The position numbers and the translations under genes are program-made. The notes beneath the pieces were generated by a model, which had not been told where the DNA came from, did not search any database, and worked only from the letters and a program-made list of their open reading frames with translations. This document shows positions 24,529 through 33,123 of a stretch of DNA of 64,000 nucleotides, piece by piece (position 1 is the first letter of the stretch; each line of letters opens with the position of its first letter). This stretch comes from JBCBKP01 sp038521625. GTDB lineage: Bacteria; Planctomycetota; Phycisphaerae; Phycisphaerales; UBA1924. The stretch spans positions 10,152 through 74,151 of the forward strand of contig JBCBKP010000016.1 in NCBI GenBank assembly GCA_038521625.1. The letters are read 5' to 3'.

Positions 24529-24699
24529 AGAGACCGCTCTCGATCGATCCTCGGCACCAAGTTCCGGGCGGCCACGGCCACCGCGGCCAAGGCGGCACAG
24601 AAGCGGTTCGCACGAGCCGTTCGCGAGTCCTGGCCGGGGTTGGCGGTCGCGGGGATCGGCGGCGTGCTGCTCGTTGTCTCGATTGTCCGCCGCAAGTAG
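24529..24699 (+). pseudogene. Truncated duplicate of the small membrane protein (repeat copy B at 24567..24671)
   Basis: This frame carries the same C-terminal half as 23213..23455 and then ends VSIVRRK and stop. Upstream, the frame meets a stop codon at 24526-24528 and has no ATG or clear GTG, so the fragment lacks a start and the first membrane helix. The 105-bp identity points to a recent duplication. The 24321..24528 stretch has no supported gene and is AT-richer than average. Confidence 0.75.
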
Positions 24700-24795
24700 A
24701 CGTGCGCCATCGAGAGACAACGCCGCCGGTCGGCTTTCACCGGTCCGGCGGCGGGATCACGGGGGGTTCTCGATTCCGGTGCGATCCGAGATCGC

Positions 24796-25386
24796 TCAAT
24801 CCACCCGGTACTCGTTCGCCGGCGTCCGCGGCAGCTCGCGCGTCTCCGCCTTCCAGAAGTCGTCCGCCTCGACCTCGAGCCGGTCCGGGCCCTCCTTGTG
24901 CCAGTCCTCGTACGTGTCCCCGAAGAACCCGTCGTAGAACAGCAGCAGACGCCCGCCCTGGATCTTGAACCGCTTCGGGTTCGGCTCCGTGTACGTCTCT
25001 TTCGCCGCGGCATACGCGCACCAGCCGCCGTACGCGGGCTCGTACTTGTTGGGGTTGCTCTTGAACAGCTCGAGGTTTGACTCCGACGCGAAGCGGTACT
25101 TCACGCCGCGGTGCTCGAGCGTGATGCTCTTCTTGCCCTTCGCTGGCTTGGCGCCGCCCTCGGGGAAGTACGCGACCGGGTCGTACCCACCGATCGCGAG
25201 CTTGTTCTTCCCGATCTCGTACTTGCCCGTGTCCCGCGGCTTGGCCGCGAGCTCGGACGCGGTGGGGGGCTCGAGCAGAACGGCGCCCGCCGCGGCGGCC
25301 AGGCCCGTCGTCGAGACGGCCATCGCGAGGGCGAACGAGGTGAGCAACAGCTTCCCGCCCGTGGGGCGGCTGGTCGTGCCGGGCAT
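24796..25386 (-). CDS. Exported YHS-domain protein
   Basis: 196 residues from MPGTTSRPTG, preceded by CAGGAGACC. Residues 1-32 are a signal peptide (LLLTSFALAMAVSTTGLAAAA). The YHS core is KLAIGGYDPVAYFPEGGAKPAKG (residues about 58-80), then ITLEHRGVKYRFASESNLELFKSNPNKYEPAYGGWCAYA, the classic 'YDPVAYF...YxFas.eNl..F...P.kY.PqyGG.Ca' pattern. It may bind metal or act in copper or other metal handling; YHS domains have one conserved Cys (here in GGWCAYA). No metal transporter is adjacent. Confidence 0.9.
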   Translation of the reverse strand: MPGTTSRPTGGKLLLTSFALAMAVSTTGLAAAAGAVLLEPPTASELAAKPRDTGKYEIGKNKLAIGGYDPVAYFPEGGAKPAKGKKSITLEHRGVKYRFASESNLELFKSNPNKYEPAYGGWCAYAAAKETYTEPNPKRFKIQGGRLLLFYDGFFGDTYEDWHKEGPDRLEVEADDFWKAETRELPRTPANEYRVD

Positions 25387-25552
25387 GGCATGGTCTCCTG
25401 TGCGGTTCTCGACGCCCCGCGGCGTCGTTAGTGGTTGCTGTACAAACGCCGCCGGACGCGCTGCATATTTCGAGATTCTCGAGATCGGTCCGGGGCAACC
25501 GCTCGACCGGGCCCGGCGGGCCCGCGAGACGCCCAACAGCTACATTCGGGGC
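25387..25552. promoter_or_regulatory. Divergent region between YHS gene and scoB
   Basis: 166 bp containing both promoters. No recognisable motif beyond the ribosome binding sites. Confidence 0.35.
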
Positions 25553-26218
25553 ATGGCACTCACACGCGAGCAGATCGCCCGACGCGCCGCCCTCGAGCTC
25601 CGCGACGGCTTCGTCGTCAACCTCGGCATCGGCATGCCCACCCTCGTCGCCAACCACATCCCGCCGGGGATCGACGTCTGGCTGCAGTCCGAGAACGGGC
25701 TGCTCGGCATCGGCCCGTTCCCGACCGAGGCCGAGGTCGACGCCGACCTGATCAACGCGGGCAAGCAGACCGTGACGGCGCGCACCGGCGCCAGCTTCTT
25801 CAGCAGCTCGGACAGCTTCGGCATGATCCGCGGCGGGCACATCGACCTCTGCATCCTCGGCGCGATGCAGATCAGCCAGGAGGGCGACATCGCCAACTGG
25901 ATGATCCCCGGCAAGATGGTCAAGGGCATGGGCGGCGCGATGGACCTTGTCGCCGGCGTGCGCGAGGTCTGCGTCATGATGGAGCACAACTCCAAGAAGG
26001 GCGACGCGAAGCTCGTGAAGGAATGCTCGCTGCCGCTGACCGGCCGGGCCTGCGTCGACGTCGTCATCACCGACCTCTGCGTGCTCGAGATGGTCCACGA
26101 CAAGCAGCGGTTCCGACTCACCGAGCTCGCGCCGGGCGTGACCACGCAGGAGGTGCTCGATAAGACCGAGGCCGAGATCCTCACCGACGTCGAGCCCTCG
26201 GAGATCGAGGTCGGCTGA
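25553..26218 (+). CDS. scoB: 3-oxoacid CoA-transferase, subunit B
   Basis: 221 residues. It starts MALTREQIARRAALELRDG. The active-site glutamate is in QSENGLLGIGPFP (the SENG motif; the Glu forms the glutamyl-CoA thioester). Other marks are VVNLGIGMPTLVANH, DLCILGAMQISQEGDIANW and VCVMMEHNSKKGDAKL. Complements ScoA at 22428..23192. This gene starts divergently from the YHS gene and is not co-transcribed with scoA unless the intervening minus-strand genes are read through. Confidence 0.93.
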   Translation: MALTREQIARRAALELRDGFVVNLGIGMPTLVANHIPPGIDVWLQSENGLLGIGPFPTEAEVDADLINAGKQTVTARTGASFFSSSDSFGMIRGGHIDLCILGAMQISQEGDIANWMIPGKMVKGMGGAMDLVAGVREVCVMMEHNSKKGDAKLVKECSLPLTGRACVDVVITDLCVLEMVHDKQRFRLTELAPGVTTQEVLDKTEAEILTDVEPSEIEVG

Positions 26219-26365
26219 CGTTCATCTTGTTCGGTGGGCTCTCGGCGAAACGGCGACGCGCGCACGACGCAGGACGGCCGAGCGCCCGATCGGGCCCGCC
26301 GGGTTCACTCCGGCGCGGCCGTACGAAAGTGAGCGAGCGGCGGAGACCGCGAGCGAACGCAATAA

Positions 26366-26782
26366 TCAGAGCAAGCTGCGCAGCCGCTCGAGCAGCGTCA
26401 CGCGGCTCAGGTCCTTCAGCTCCCCCGAATCAAAGAAGACCCCGCCGCAGTGCGTGCACAGCTCGTACTCCAGGTGCGGCTGCTGCGGGTCTCGCAGGCT
26501 CGTCAGCCGCTGGCCGTCGCGCGGGCAGACCCAGTTCGAGCGGTCCTCGGTGTGCGCCGACGCCGGCACCCGCCGGTCCGTCCGGTCCAGCTCGCCGATC
26601 AGATCGTCGTCCGCGCGGTTCATCAGCGCCCGCAGCTCGCCCAGATCGAACCAGATCCCGCCGCAGCTCGGGCATCGGTCCACCGCGATCCCGTCGGCGT
26701 CCAGGCGCTCCATCAGCGTGTTGTCCTTCGGGCACAGCGCGGGCGGGTCGATCGAGTCAGAGGAACCGGGCGTTACTGGCAT
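26366..26782 (-). CDS. TFIIB-type zinc-ribbon protein
   Basis: 138 residues from MPVTPGSSD. Two zf-TFIIB modules are visible. The first starts CPKDNTLMERLDADGIAVDR and continues CPSCGGIWFDLGELRALM (residues about 17-55). The second is CPRDGQRLTSLR, then ELCTHCGGVFFDSGEL (about 85-125). Each has the CPxx...C..CGGxxFD.GEL signature of small bacterial proteins with TFIIB-like zinc ribbons. All four metal cysteines appear intact in both modules. It ends near the terminator hairpin of the gene upstream. A paralogue lies at 27831..28262. The role of these proteins is not settled. Confidence 0.85.
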   Translation of the reverse strand: MPVTPGSSDSIDPPALCPKDNTLMERLDADGIAVDRCPSCGGIWFDLGELRALMNRADDDLIGELDRTDRRVPASAHTEDRSNWVCPRDGQRLTSLRDPQQPHLEYELCTHCGGVFFDSGELKDLSRVTLLERLRSLL

Positions 26783-26815
26783 CGGGGGCCCCTTCGGTCG
26801 TTCACAAACGCAGAA

Positions 26816-26840
26816 AGGCCGCCGGGATCGCCGGCGGCCT
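26816..26840 (-). terminator. Intrinsic terminator of the 26896..27672 gene
   Basis: AGGCCGCCGG, loop, CCGGCGGCCT form a perfect 10-bp stem with a 5-nt loop. Reading the minus strand, the stem is followed by TTTCTGCGTTTG. It lies between the single-span protein gene and the zinc-ribbon gene. Confidence 0.7.
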
Positions 26841-26895
26841 CGTGCGCATTTCATTCAATGTACCCGACTTGGGCCCGTCGCCCCCGACCGCTGCG

Positions 26896-27672
26896 TCAGG
26901 GCCCGTCGGGGTCGGTGCCCGAGCCGCCCTTATCGGCGGGCTCCGCCGTCGCCTCGGCCTCCGTGACCGTCGGCTCGGCCGGCGTGCCGGTCAGGATCGC
27001 GTCGATCTGCGCGCCCAGGGCGTCGCTCAGATCGATCACCGGCACCTCCTCCGGGATCTCGGCCTCGTCCGCGCGCTCCTTGGCGCGGACGATGAGATCG
27101 CGGAGCTGCTCGACCGTCACCTCGCTGGGCATCATCAGGTCGTTCGAGCCGTCCGGGCCCTGGCGCGAGATCGGGTCGGTCACGCCCTCGGCGAGCTCGC
27201 GGGCGATCTCCTTGGTGTACAGCCCGTACCCGAAGCGGTAGAGCGCCGACTGGCCCTCGGCCTTCTCCTCGTCGCTCAGCTCCGCCGAGGCCTGCACGTA
27301 CGCGCCCTCGATCTGATAAGCGATCCCGATGTCGAGGATCCGGTTCTCCTCGAGGCTCTCGGCGAAGTCCGCCAGCGCCTGCAGCTCGACCTGCCCGTCC
27401 TTGAACGCGGTCGTGAGACGCGCGACCTCGGCGATCATCTCGCCCTTCTCGGCCTCGGGCAGGCTCGAGGCGTTGATCGCCTCGGCCGTGAGCGCGTCGA
27501 TCCCCTGCGCCGTCCAGGCGCGCCAGTTCATCATCACCACGATCGTCGCGGTGATGCCGATCACGGCGACCACCGCGAGCGCGACCAGGCACCCGACGAG
27601 CACGTTCCCACGCTCTGCCAGACGTCGCGGCGAACGGGCGAGCGCAGACTGATCTTGCGTTGCGGTCTTCAA
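26896..27672 (-). CDS. Single-span membrane protein of unknown function
   Basis: 258 residues from a TTG start preceded by AAAGGACC at ideal spacing; no ATG fits. Residues about 24-48 are a transmembrane helix (VLVGCLVALAVVAVIGITATI). The rest is acidic and helical, with AYQIEGAYVQASAELSDEEK and YRFGYGLYTKEIARELAEG, and an acidic low-complexity end (PTVTEAEATAEPADKGG). This is the layout of an anchored periplasmic helical domain. No family recognised. It is flanked by two TFIIB-type zinc-ribbon genes, all three on the minus strand. Confidence 0.6.
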   Translation of the reverse strand: MKTATQDQSALARSPRRLAERGNVLVGCLVALAVVAVIGITATIVVMMNWRAWTAQGIDALTAEAINASSLPEAEKGEMIAEVARLTTAFKDGQVELQALADFAESLEENRILDIGIAYQIEGAYVQASAELSDEEKAEGQSALYRFGYGLYTKEIARELAEGVTDPISRQGPDGSNDLMMPSEVTVEQLRDLIVRAKERADEAEIPEEVPVIDLSDALGAQIDAILTGTPAEPTVTEAEATAEPADKGGSGTDPDGP

Positions 27673-27830
27673 AGCAGGTCCTTTCGGGAAGAGACCGCGC
27701 GGCAGTGCGTGACCCCACGCCCCAAGACCAGGGCGGCCCGCCCCGATCGCATCCCCCGATGCCGCGATCCCTGACGAATCCTCATTCGGATATTTCGGCC
27801 TGTGATTTTGGGCGCCATCCCCTGGGGAGA

Positions 27831-28262
27831 TCAGCCGAAGAACGATTTCAGACGCTCCTTGAAGGTGTACTCGACCAGGTCCGCGAGCTCTCCCGAATCG
27901 AAGAAGATCCCGCCCGAGTCCCTGCATACCTCGAACTCGACGTGCTTCTGCTGCGGGTCGGTCACGACCATCATCGGCTCGCCGGTCTTCGGGCTCTTCA
28001 GCGCGCCGCGCTGCGCCCGCCGCGCCACGTTCGGAATCGGCTGATCCAGCTCCTTCAGCAGCCCCTTGTTGTCCGCGTCCATCAGCGCGAGCCGCGCGAG
28101 CTCGCCCTGGTCGAGCCAGATCGCGCCGGTCTTCGGGCACCGGTCGATGCTCACGCCCCCAACGTTCAGCCGCTCCATCGGCTCGCCGTTCAGCGGGTTC
28201 ACGATCGACGGATCGTCGGAGGTCGGTTCTTCTTTGCGGATCATGTCGCGTGGGTCTGCCAT
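27831..28262 (-). CDS. Degenerate TFIIB-type zinc-ribbon paralogue
   Basis: 143 residues, similar in plan to 26366..26782: IVNPLNGEPMERLNVGGVSIDRC followed by PKTGAIWLDQGELARLAL, and a second unit with KSPKTGEPMMVVTD and VCRDSGGIFFDSGELADL. But the metal ligands are eroded. The first half lacks the leading CPxx pair (NPLN) and has only one Cys (RCPKTG), and the second half has SPKTG and VCRDSGG in place of two CxxC pairs. So it likely binds no zinc or binds it differently. It starts divergently from the dipeptidase gene. Confidence 0.8.
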   Translation of the reverse strand: MADPRDMIRKEEPTSDDPSIVNPLNGEPMERLNVGGVSIDRCPKTGAIWLDQGELARLALMDADNKGLLKELDQPIPNVARRAQRGALKSPKTGEPMMVVTDPQQKHVEFEVCRDSGGIFFDSGELADLVEYTFKERLKSFFG

Positions 28263-28309
28263 AGTGTCCGCAGCATAACCCCCGCCCCGCGACCGAGAGA
28301 CCCGGACCC

Positions 28310-29338
28310 GTGCCCATCTTCGACGCCCACCTCGACCTCGCCTACCTCGCCGAGACCGGCCGAGATCTCCACGCCCCCCCGGAGTTCAGCCCCGGGCGCC
28401 ACCGGCCCGCCGCCGTCACGCTGCCCGCCCTCCGCGACGCCGGCGTCACCACGGTCCTGGGCACGATCTTCACCGAGCCCAGCCCCGAGCCGCCCGGCGC
28501 CTTCGCCTACCCCCCGGGCGACACGGACGCCGCCTACCGCGCCGGCATGCGACAGGCACTGCTCTATCGAGCCTGGCGCGACGCCGGGCTCGTCCGCTAC
28601 CTCTCGCCCCGCGCCGAGGCCCTCCGCCCCGCGCCCCAGCCCGCCACCCAGCCCGCGGATCACCAACCGATCGCGCTCGGCGTCCTCGTCGAGAACGCCG
28701 ATCCGATCCCGTCCGCCGACGAGCTCGACGCCTGGCTCGATCTCGGCGTCGTCGCGATCGGGCTCACTTGGTCGCTCGACAACCGCTACGCCTGCGGGAA
28801 CGCCACCGAGGACGACTCCGGACTCACGCCCCTCGGGCGCGATCTGGTCGATCGGATGGCCGCCGAGCGGGTCGTCCCCGATCTCAGCCATCTCTCCGAC
28901 CGGTCTCTCCAGCAGCTCCTCGAGCGGACCGACGACCTCGTCGTCGCGACCCACTCGAACTGCCGCGCACTGCTCGACGATGACATGCGTCACCTCACCG
29001 ACGAGACCATCCGCGAGATCGCGCGCCGTGGCGGCGTCGTCGGGCTGAACCTCTACAGCGGGTTCCTCGACAGCAAACACATGCGATCGGGCCGCGCGAC
29101 CATCGACGACTGCGTCCGCCACGTCGAGCACGTCTGCGGTCTCGTCGGCTCCACCGCCCACATCGGGCTCGGTTCCGATCTCGACGGCGGCTTCGACGCC
29201 ACGCACCTGCCCCGCGGCATCGATCGCCCGACCGATCTCGCCAAGCTCTTCGAAGCGCTGGCCGGGAACGGCTGGTCCGAGGACGACCTCGACGCCTTCA
29301 CACACCGGAACTGGCGGCGGGTCTTTCAGTCGGACTGA
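28310..29338 (+). CDS. M19-family (renal-type) dipeptidase
   Basis: 342 residues, from GTG. The zinc-binding set of M19 is visible: FDAHLDLAYL (residues 4-13, HxD), the bridging acid in ALGVLVENADP, PDLSHLSDRS (His), VATHSNCRAL (His and Ser/Asn), and GLGSDLDGGFD (Asp). These enzymes cleave dipeptides, including ones with D-residues, using two zinc ions. No signal peptide is visible, so it is likely cytoplasmic. The 3' end overlaps the convergent M48 gene by 13 nt. Confidence 0.88.
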   Translation: MPIFDAHLDLAYLAETGRDLHAPPEFSPGRHRPAAVTLPALRDAGVTTVLGTIFTEPSPEPPGAFAYPPGDTDAAYRAGMRQALLYRAWRDAGLVRYLSPRAEALRPAPQPATQPADHQPIALGVLVENADPIPSADELDAWLDLGVVAIGLTWSLDNRYACGNATEDDSGLTPLGRDLVDRMAAERVVPDLSHLSDRSLQQLLERTDDLVVATHSNCRALLDDDMRHLTDETIREIARRGGVVGLNLYSGFLDSKHMRSGRATIDDCVRHVEHVCGLVGSTAHIGLGSDLDGGFDATHLPRGIDRPTDLAKLFEALAGNGWSEDDLDAFTHRNWRRVFQSD

Positions 29339-30282
29339 ACCGCCATACCCCGGCAGTGTGCGCACCATCGCGCCGCGAGGCCCGACGTGTGTCCGCCCAG
29401 ATGCTCGGGCGGCCGCAGCGCCACGGGCGTCTCCGGCGGCAGGCGGTCGAGCATCTCGCGCCGGAAGCGATCGGCGAATACGTCCCTCGTCGGGCTCGCC
29501 AGCGCCGCCGGGAAGTCCTCCTCGAGGACCCCGTTCACCCGCCGGATCCGCGCTTCGGGCAGCGGATGTGTCGAGAGGATCGCCAGCCGGCCCGATCCCG
29601 ACTCCTCCTTGGCCTCCTGCAGCACACGCATCAGCCCGAGCATCCCGACCGGGTTGTACCCCGCCCGCGCCATGTACCGGATCCCGAGCCGGTCGGCCTC
29701 GCTCTCCTGGCTCCGGCTGAACTGCAGATTGACGAGCTGCCCGCCGGCCACGGTGAACAGGCCCGCGAAGGCCGCCATCGTCTCGTTCTCGATCTGCGTC
29801 CCGAGGAAGATCGACGCGATCATCGTCGCGCCGCCGATCGCGAGCCCGCTGCCCGCGCGCTCGTTCGCGTGCCGGGCGCTCACGTGCCCGATCTCGTGAC
29901 CGAGCACCGCCGCCAGCTCCGCCTCGTTCTCCATCCGCCGAGCCAGCCCCGCCGAGACGAATACCTTGCCCCCCGGCAGCGCGAACGCGTTGATCACGTC
30001 CGAGTTGAGCACCGTGAACTCCCACGGGAGCTCCGGGTCCTCGCCCTCGGTGTACGAGGCCAGCCGCCCCCCGATCTCGTCGACGTACGCGACGATCCCC
30101 GGGTCGGCGATCTCGCCCCCGAACTCCCGGATCATCTCGGGCTGGTACTGGGCGCCCAGCGCGATCTCCTCGTCCCGGCTGATCGCGTCGAACTGCCATT
30201 CCTCCGTGGTCTCGTTGTACGTGCAACCACCACCCACCAGACCGGCGAACAGCAATAGGAAGGCGATCAGCAGACGCGCCAT
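29326..30282 (-). CDS. M48-family metalloprotease lipoprotein
   Basis: 318 residues from MARLLIAFLLLFAG, preceded by CGGAGG. Signal peptide with lipobox LVGGGC (Cys20). Zinc ligands are HEIGH (129-133) and the Glu in SRSQESEADRLG (about 193-195). The pattern FALPGGKVFVSAGLA, AAVLGHEIGHVSARH, GIRYMARAGYNP fits BepA/YfgC-like periplasmic M48 proteases that act in outer-membrane protein quality control. No TPR domain follows, so it is the short form. Its last 13 bases are shared with the dipeptidase end. Confidence 0.92.
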   Translation of the reverse strand: MARLLIAFLLLFAGLVGGGCTYNETTEEWQFDAISRDEEIALGAQYQPEMIREFGGEIADPGIVAYVDEIGGRLASYTEGEDPELPWEFTVLNSDVINAFALPGGKVFVSAGLARRMENEAELAAVLGHEIGHVSARHANERAGSGLAIGGATMIASIFLGTQIENETMAAFAGLFTVAGGQLVNLQFSRSQESEADRLGIRYMARAGYNPVGMLGLMRVLQEAKEESGSGRLAILSTHPLPEARIRRVNGVLEEDFPAALASPTRDVFADRFRREMLDRLPPETPVALRPPEHLGGHTSGLAARWCAHCRGMAVQSD

Positions 30283-30406
30283 GGGGGCCTCCGTTCGTTT
30301 CGGACCTGCCCGGATCCTAACCTGCGGGCGGAGCCAAGCGCGTCGAGCGACGATCGCTGCGGAGGCTCGCGTGATCAAATCCACACCCGACAGGCCGCGC
30401 CCCAGA

Positions 30407-31228
30407 ATGACCGACCAGCCCGCACCAAAGCACCCGGCCGGCCCGGCCAACGGCGCGGTCGGTGGGCCCGAGGCCTGGTCCAGAGACGAGCTCGCCGAGA
30501 GCCCGCACGCGCACGAGGGCAAGCAGGAGAAGGTCCGCGGCATGTTCGCGGCCATCGCCGGCAGCTACGACCTCAACAACCGCCTGCACTCGCTCTGGAT
30601 GGACCAGCTCTGGCGGATGCACGCCGTCTCCCGCGCCAAGGTCCGTCAGGGCGAGTCCGTCCTCGACGTCGCCTGCGGCACCGGCGACCTCACCGAGGCG
30701 TTCGCCAAGCGGACCGAGGCCGCCAAGATCGTCGGGCTCGACTACACCGCCGAGATGCTCGACATCGCCAAGCACAAGCGGAACCGGCGCGGGCTTTCGG
30801 CCCAGCGCATCCGCTACACCCGCGGCGACGCACAGGACCTCGTCTTCGACGACGCGTCCTTCGACGTCGTCTCGATCGCCTTCGGCATCCGCAACGTCCA
30901 GGAGCCGCCGAAGGCCATGGCCGAGTTCTTCCGCGTGCTCAGGCCCGGCGGCCGGCTGGTCGTCCTCGAGTTCGACACGCCCTCGATCGCGCCGGTCCGC
31001 TGGTTCAACAGCTTCTACGCCGGCTGGCTGATGCCCCGGACGGCGACGCTCATCGCGGGCGACCGCTCGGGGGCCTATCGCTACCTCCCCAAGAGCGTCG
31101 CGACCTTCGCAAGCCGCGACGAGATGCTCGAGATGATCGAGAACGCCGGCTTTACCGGCGCCGCCGCCAAGGGACTGTCGCTCGGGATCGTCGCGTGCTA
31201 CTCGGCGACCAAGCCGCCGACGACCTGA
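30407..31228 (+). CDS. ubiE: Menaquinone/ubiquinone C-methyltransferase UbiE/MenG
   Basis: 273 residues. The first 45 residues are a variable leader. Then AIAGSYDLNNRLHSLWMDQLW and VLDVACGTGDLTEAFA (motif I of SAM binding), VGLDYTAEMLDIAK (motif post-I), TRGDAQDLVFDDASFDVVSIAFGIRNV and EFFRVLRPGGRLVVLEFDTPSIAP. These are the UbiE/MenG hallmarks. The enzyme C-methylates demethylmenaquinone or the ubiquinone precursor; in this lineage menaquinone is likely. A prenyl diphosphate synthase (61747..62787) and NuoI elsewhere in the window fit the same electron-transport chain. Confidence 0.93.
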   Translation: MTDQPAPKHPAGPANGAVGGPEAWSRDELAESPHAHEGKQEKVRGMFAAIAGSYDLNNRLHSLWMDQLWRMHAVSRAKVRQGESVLDVACGTGDLTEAFAKRTEAAKIVGLDYTAEMLDIAKHKRNRRGLSAQRIRYTRGDAQDLVFDDASFDVVSIAFGIRNVQEPPKAMAEFFRVLRPGGRLVVLEFDTPSIAPVRWFNSFYAGWLMPRTATLIAGDRSGAYRYLPKSVATFASRDEMLEMIENAGFTGAAAKGLSLGIVACYSATKPPTT

Positions 31229-31273
31229 ACCCCCGACCGCCCGAGCCGAGCGATGATCGGCCCAGAAAAAGAA

Positions 31274-31302
31274 CGAGGGCGCCGGGTTCGCCGGCGCCCT
31301 CG
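31274..31302 (-). terminator. Strong intrinsic terminator of the 31367..32701 gene
   Basis: A perfect 12-bp stem (CGAGGGCGCCGG against CCGGCGCCCTCG) with a GTTCG-type loop. On the minus strand it is followed by TTCTTTTTCTG, a proper U-tract. It lies 64 bp after the dockerin-protein stop. It may also limit read-through from ubiE on the plus strand. Confidence 0.85.
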
Positions 31303-31366
31303 AGGATGGCCTGTCATGCCGGACAGTCTCAGCCACGCCCCCGGCACCGTGCCGGGGCGCCGGGGC

Positions 31367-32701
31367 TCAGTTCGTGGGGCAGCCCGCGAAGAACAGGCCA
31401 ACGAACGCGTTCACATCGGCCTGGCTCACGATGTCGATCGGGCCGGCCAGCGCGGCGACACGCGAGTCACCCGCGAAGAACAGATCCACGAACTCGCTCA
31501 CGTCCGCCTGGCTGATGACGCCGAACGGCGCCGCGACGTCCGCCGCGCTGCACGACGCCGGCCGCGGTGTCGCCTCGATGACCGCGACGGACCCGAATCG
31601 GCTCCCGTCGTCGTATCTGGCGACGAAGTAGACCTTCCCGTTCGGACCCCATTGGGCGCTGTCTTCCAGCATCTCGAGAAGTCGGAAGCCGTCGACCATC
31701 TGATCGGGCAGCGCCACCGGCCCGTTCGGTGTGAAGAATCCCGATCGGCGCCCGAGGCTGCTCAGGTCCGAGGCGAACACGACGTCACCGGATTCGTCGA
31801 GCGCGGTGAACTGGTTGATCTCCGCGAGATCAGTCACACCAGGCAGCGGCTCGCCATCAGAGATGACGATGCCGCCGGGCTTGGCGATCGAGAAGACGTT
31901 GTCGAAGCTGGCGGCGAACGTGTAGTCGCCCGAGTCGTTGACCGCGACCTCGGCGTTGTTCAGCCCGGTCACGACCTGACCGGTCGGGCCCACGCGGTCG
32001 TTGACGACCTCGAGCCCGGTCGACGACGCGAGGGCGTTGGTGCCCGGGGCGATCACGACATGGACCTGCCAGTACCCGCTCGAATTGATGTCGAAGTTCT
32101 CGTTGGCACCGCCCGAACCGACGACCGCCACCGTCTCGCCGTCGATCTGCTCGCCCGCCTTCAGCAGGATCTCGCTCTGGTTGAAGAGCACGGTCCTGCC
32201 GTCGGTGAGTGCGCCCGTCGCGTAGAGCAGCCCGTCGTCCGCGAGCTCGAATCCGCCCAGGTCCGCGCCGCTCAGCGTCTCGCCGTCGAGCTGCTTCCCG
32301 GGCATGCCCAGCAGCCCGACGCCGGAGATGTAGTGATCGTTATCGTTACCGAAGTTCGGCCCGAACACCGCCACCGCGTACGTGCCGCTGTTGTTGAGCT
32401 GCACCGTAGACCAATTGAAGCCGCTCGTGATCGTGACGCCCTCGGGCGTCGGCACGCCGTCGCGGAGCAGCACGCCCGTCCGAGACCAGAGCGTGCCGCC
32501 AGCCGACGTGGCACCGGCGATCACGATCTCATCCCGGTCGTTGATGTCGAAGCCACCGACGCTGGTCACCTGCTCGCCGAGGAACATCTGCCCCTCGCGA
32601 AGCACGATCGAGAGGTCGTACCCGTTCTGACCCAGAGCCCCGGCGCTGCCAAGCCCGAGAACGCCCGCCGCGGCCATGAGCCGCAAGTTGTTGCCCAGCA
32701 T
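31367..32701 (-). CDS. Secreted repeat protein with C-terminal GC-type dockerin
   Basis: 444 residues from MLGNNLRLMAAAG, preceded by GAGGAG. Residues 1-24 are a signal peptide. The large middle is beta-rich, with recurring motifs such as GGFDINDRDEIVIAG, VQLNNSGTYAVAV, FELADDGLLYATG, VAVNDSGDYTFAA and TALDESGDVVFAS, about every 40-60 residues. This (N/D)(D/N)xGxxxxxG-like pattern resembles choice-of-anchor or beta-propeller proteins. The C-terminus has the dockerin pair CSAADVAAPFGVISQADV and DIVSQADVNAFVGLFFAGC, nearly identical in plan to 1..369. A strong terminator follows at 31274..31302. Confidence 0.8.
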   Translation of the reverse strand: MLGNNLRLMAAAGVLGLGSAGALGQNGYDLSIVLREGQMFLGEQVTSVGGFDINDRDEIVIAGATSAGGTLWSRTGVLLRDGVPTPEGVTITSGFNWSTVQLNNSGTYAVAVFGPNFGNDNDHYISGVGLLGMPGKQLDGETLSGADLGGFELADDGLLYATGALTDGRTVLFNQSEILLKAGEQIDGETVAVVGSGGANENFDINSSGYWQVHVVIAPGTNALASSTGLEVVNDRVGPTGQVVTGLNNAEVAVNDSGDYTFAASFDNVFSIAKPGGIVISDGEPLPGVTDLAEINQFTALDESGDVVFASDLSSLGRRSGFFTPNGPVALPDQMVDGFRLLEMLEDSAQWGPNGKVYFVARYDDGSRFGSVAVIEATPRPASCSAADVAAPFGVISQADVSEFVDLFFAGDSRVAALAGPIDIVSQADVNAFVGLFFAGCPTN

Positions 32702-33123
32702 CGATCTGCTCCTCGGTTCGTGATCCGTCTGATGCCGCCGCGCGCGGGCTCCAGCCCGTTGCCGCCGCGTGATCAGCCGCAGAAACAGCCGCGGGCCCGA
32801 CACCACATCGCGACTTTTTTTGCGCGGCGTCGATCCCACGGATCCGCTCGCCCCGGGGGGCCGCCGTCACGATGCTGCGCCGTCCCGCGCAGTTCTCGGC
32901 CGCCCTGGGCGCAATCGGACCTAGGAGCCCGGCCCAACTCTCGAGTGCTGGCGAGATCGAGCCCGCGCGCTCGATAGGGTCCCTCGCCGGCGGCGAGCGG
33001 TGGTGGGGCCGAGCACGGCCCAACTCGTTGCCGGCTGGTGGGATGGAGCCCGCCCGTTCACGGACCAAGGAGGGCAGGCGCCCAGGAGAGGCGCCAGCCG
33101 TCTGTCGCGCGGGAGCACCTGCC
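32702..33123. promoter_or_regulatory. Divergent region with imperfect 48-bp direct repeat
   Basis: 422 bp between divergent genes. 32925..32972 and 33011..33059 align as imperfect copies: both start GAG(C)...CGGCCCAACTC and share GCTGG, GAT, GAGCCCGC and a closing TC. They precede the corrinoid-type gene by 65-150 bp. No cobalamin-riboswitch B12 box (GCCACTG) is present. The repeats could be paired operators. No supported small gene. Confidence 0.5.

Noticed and set aside
32702..33123. Cobalamin riboswitch ahead of the B12-fold gene
   Set aside because: No B12 box or its core helices are recognisable; the leader contains an imperfect direct repeat instead.
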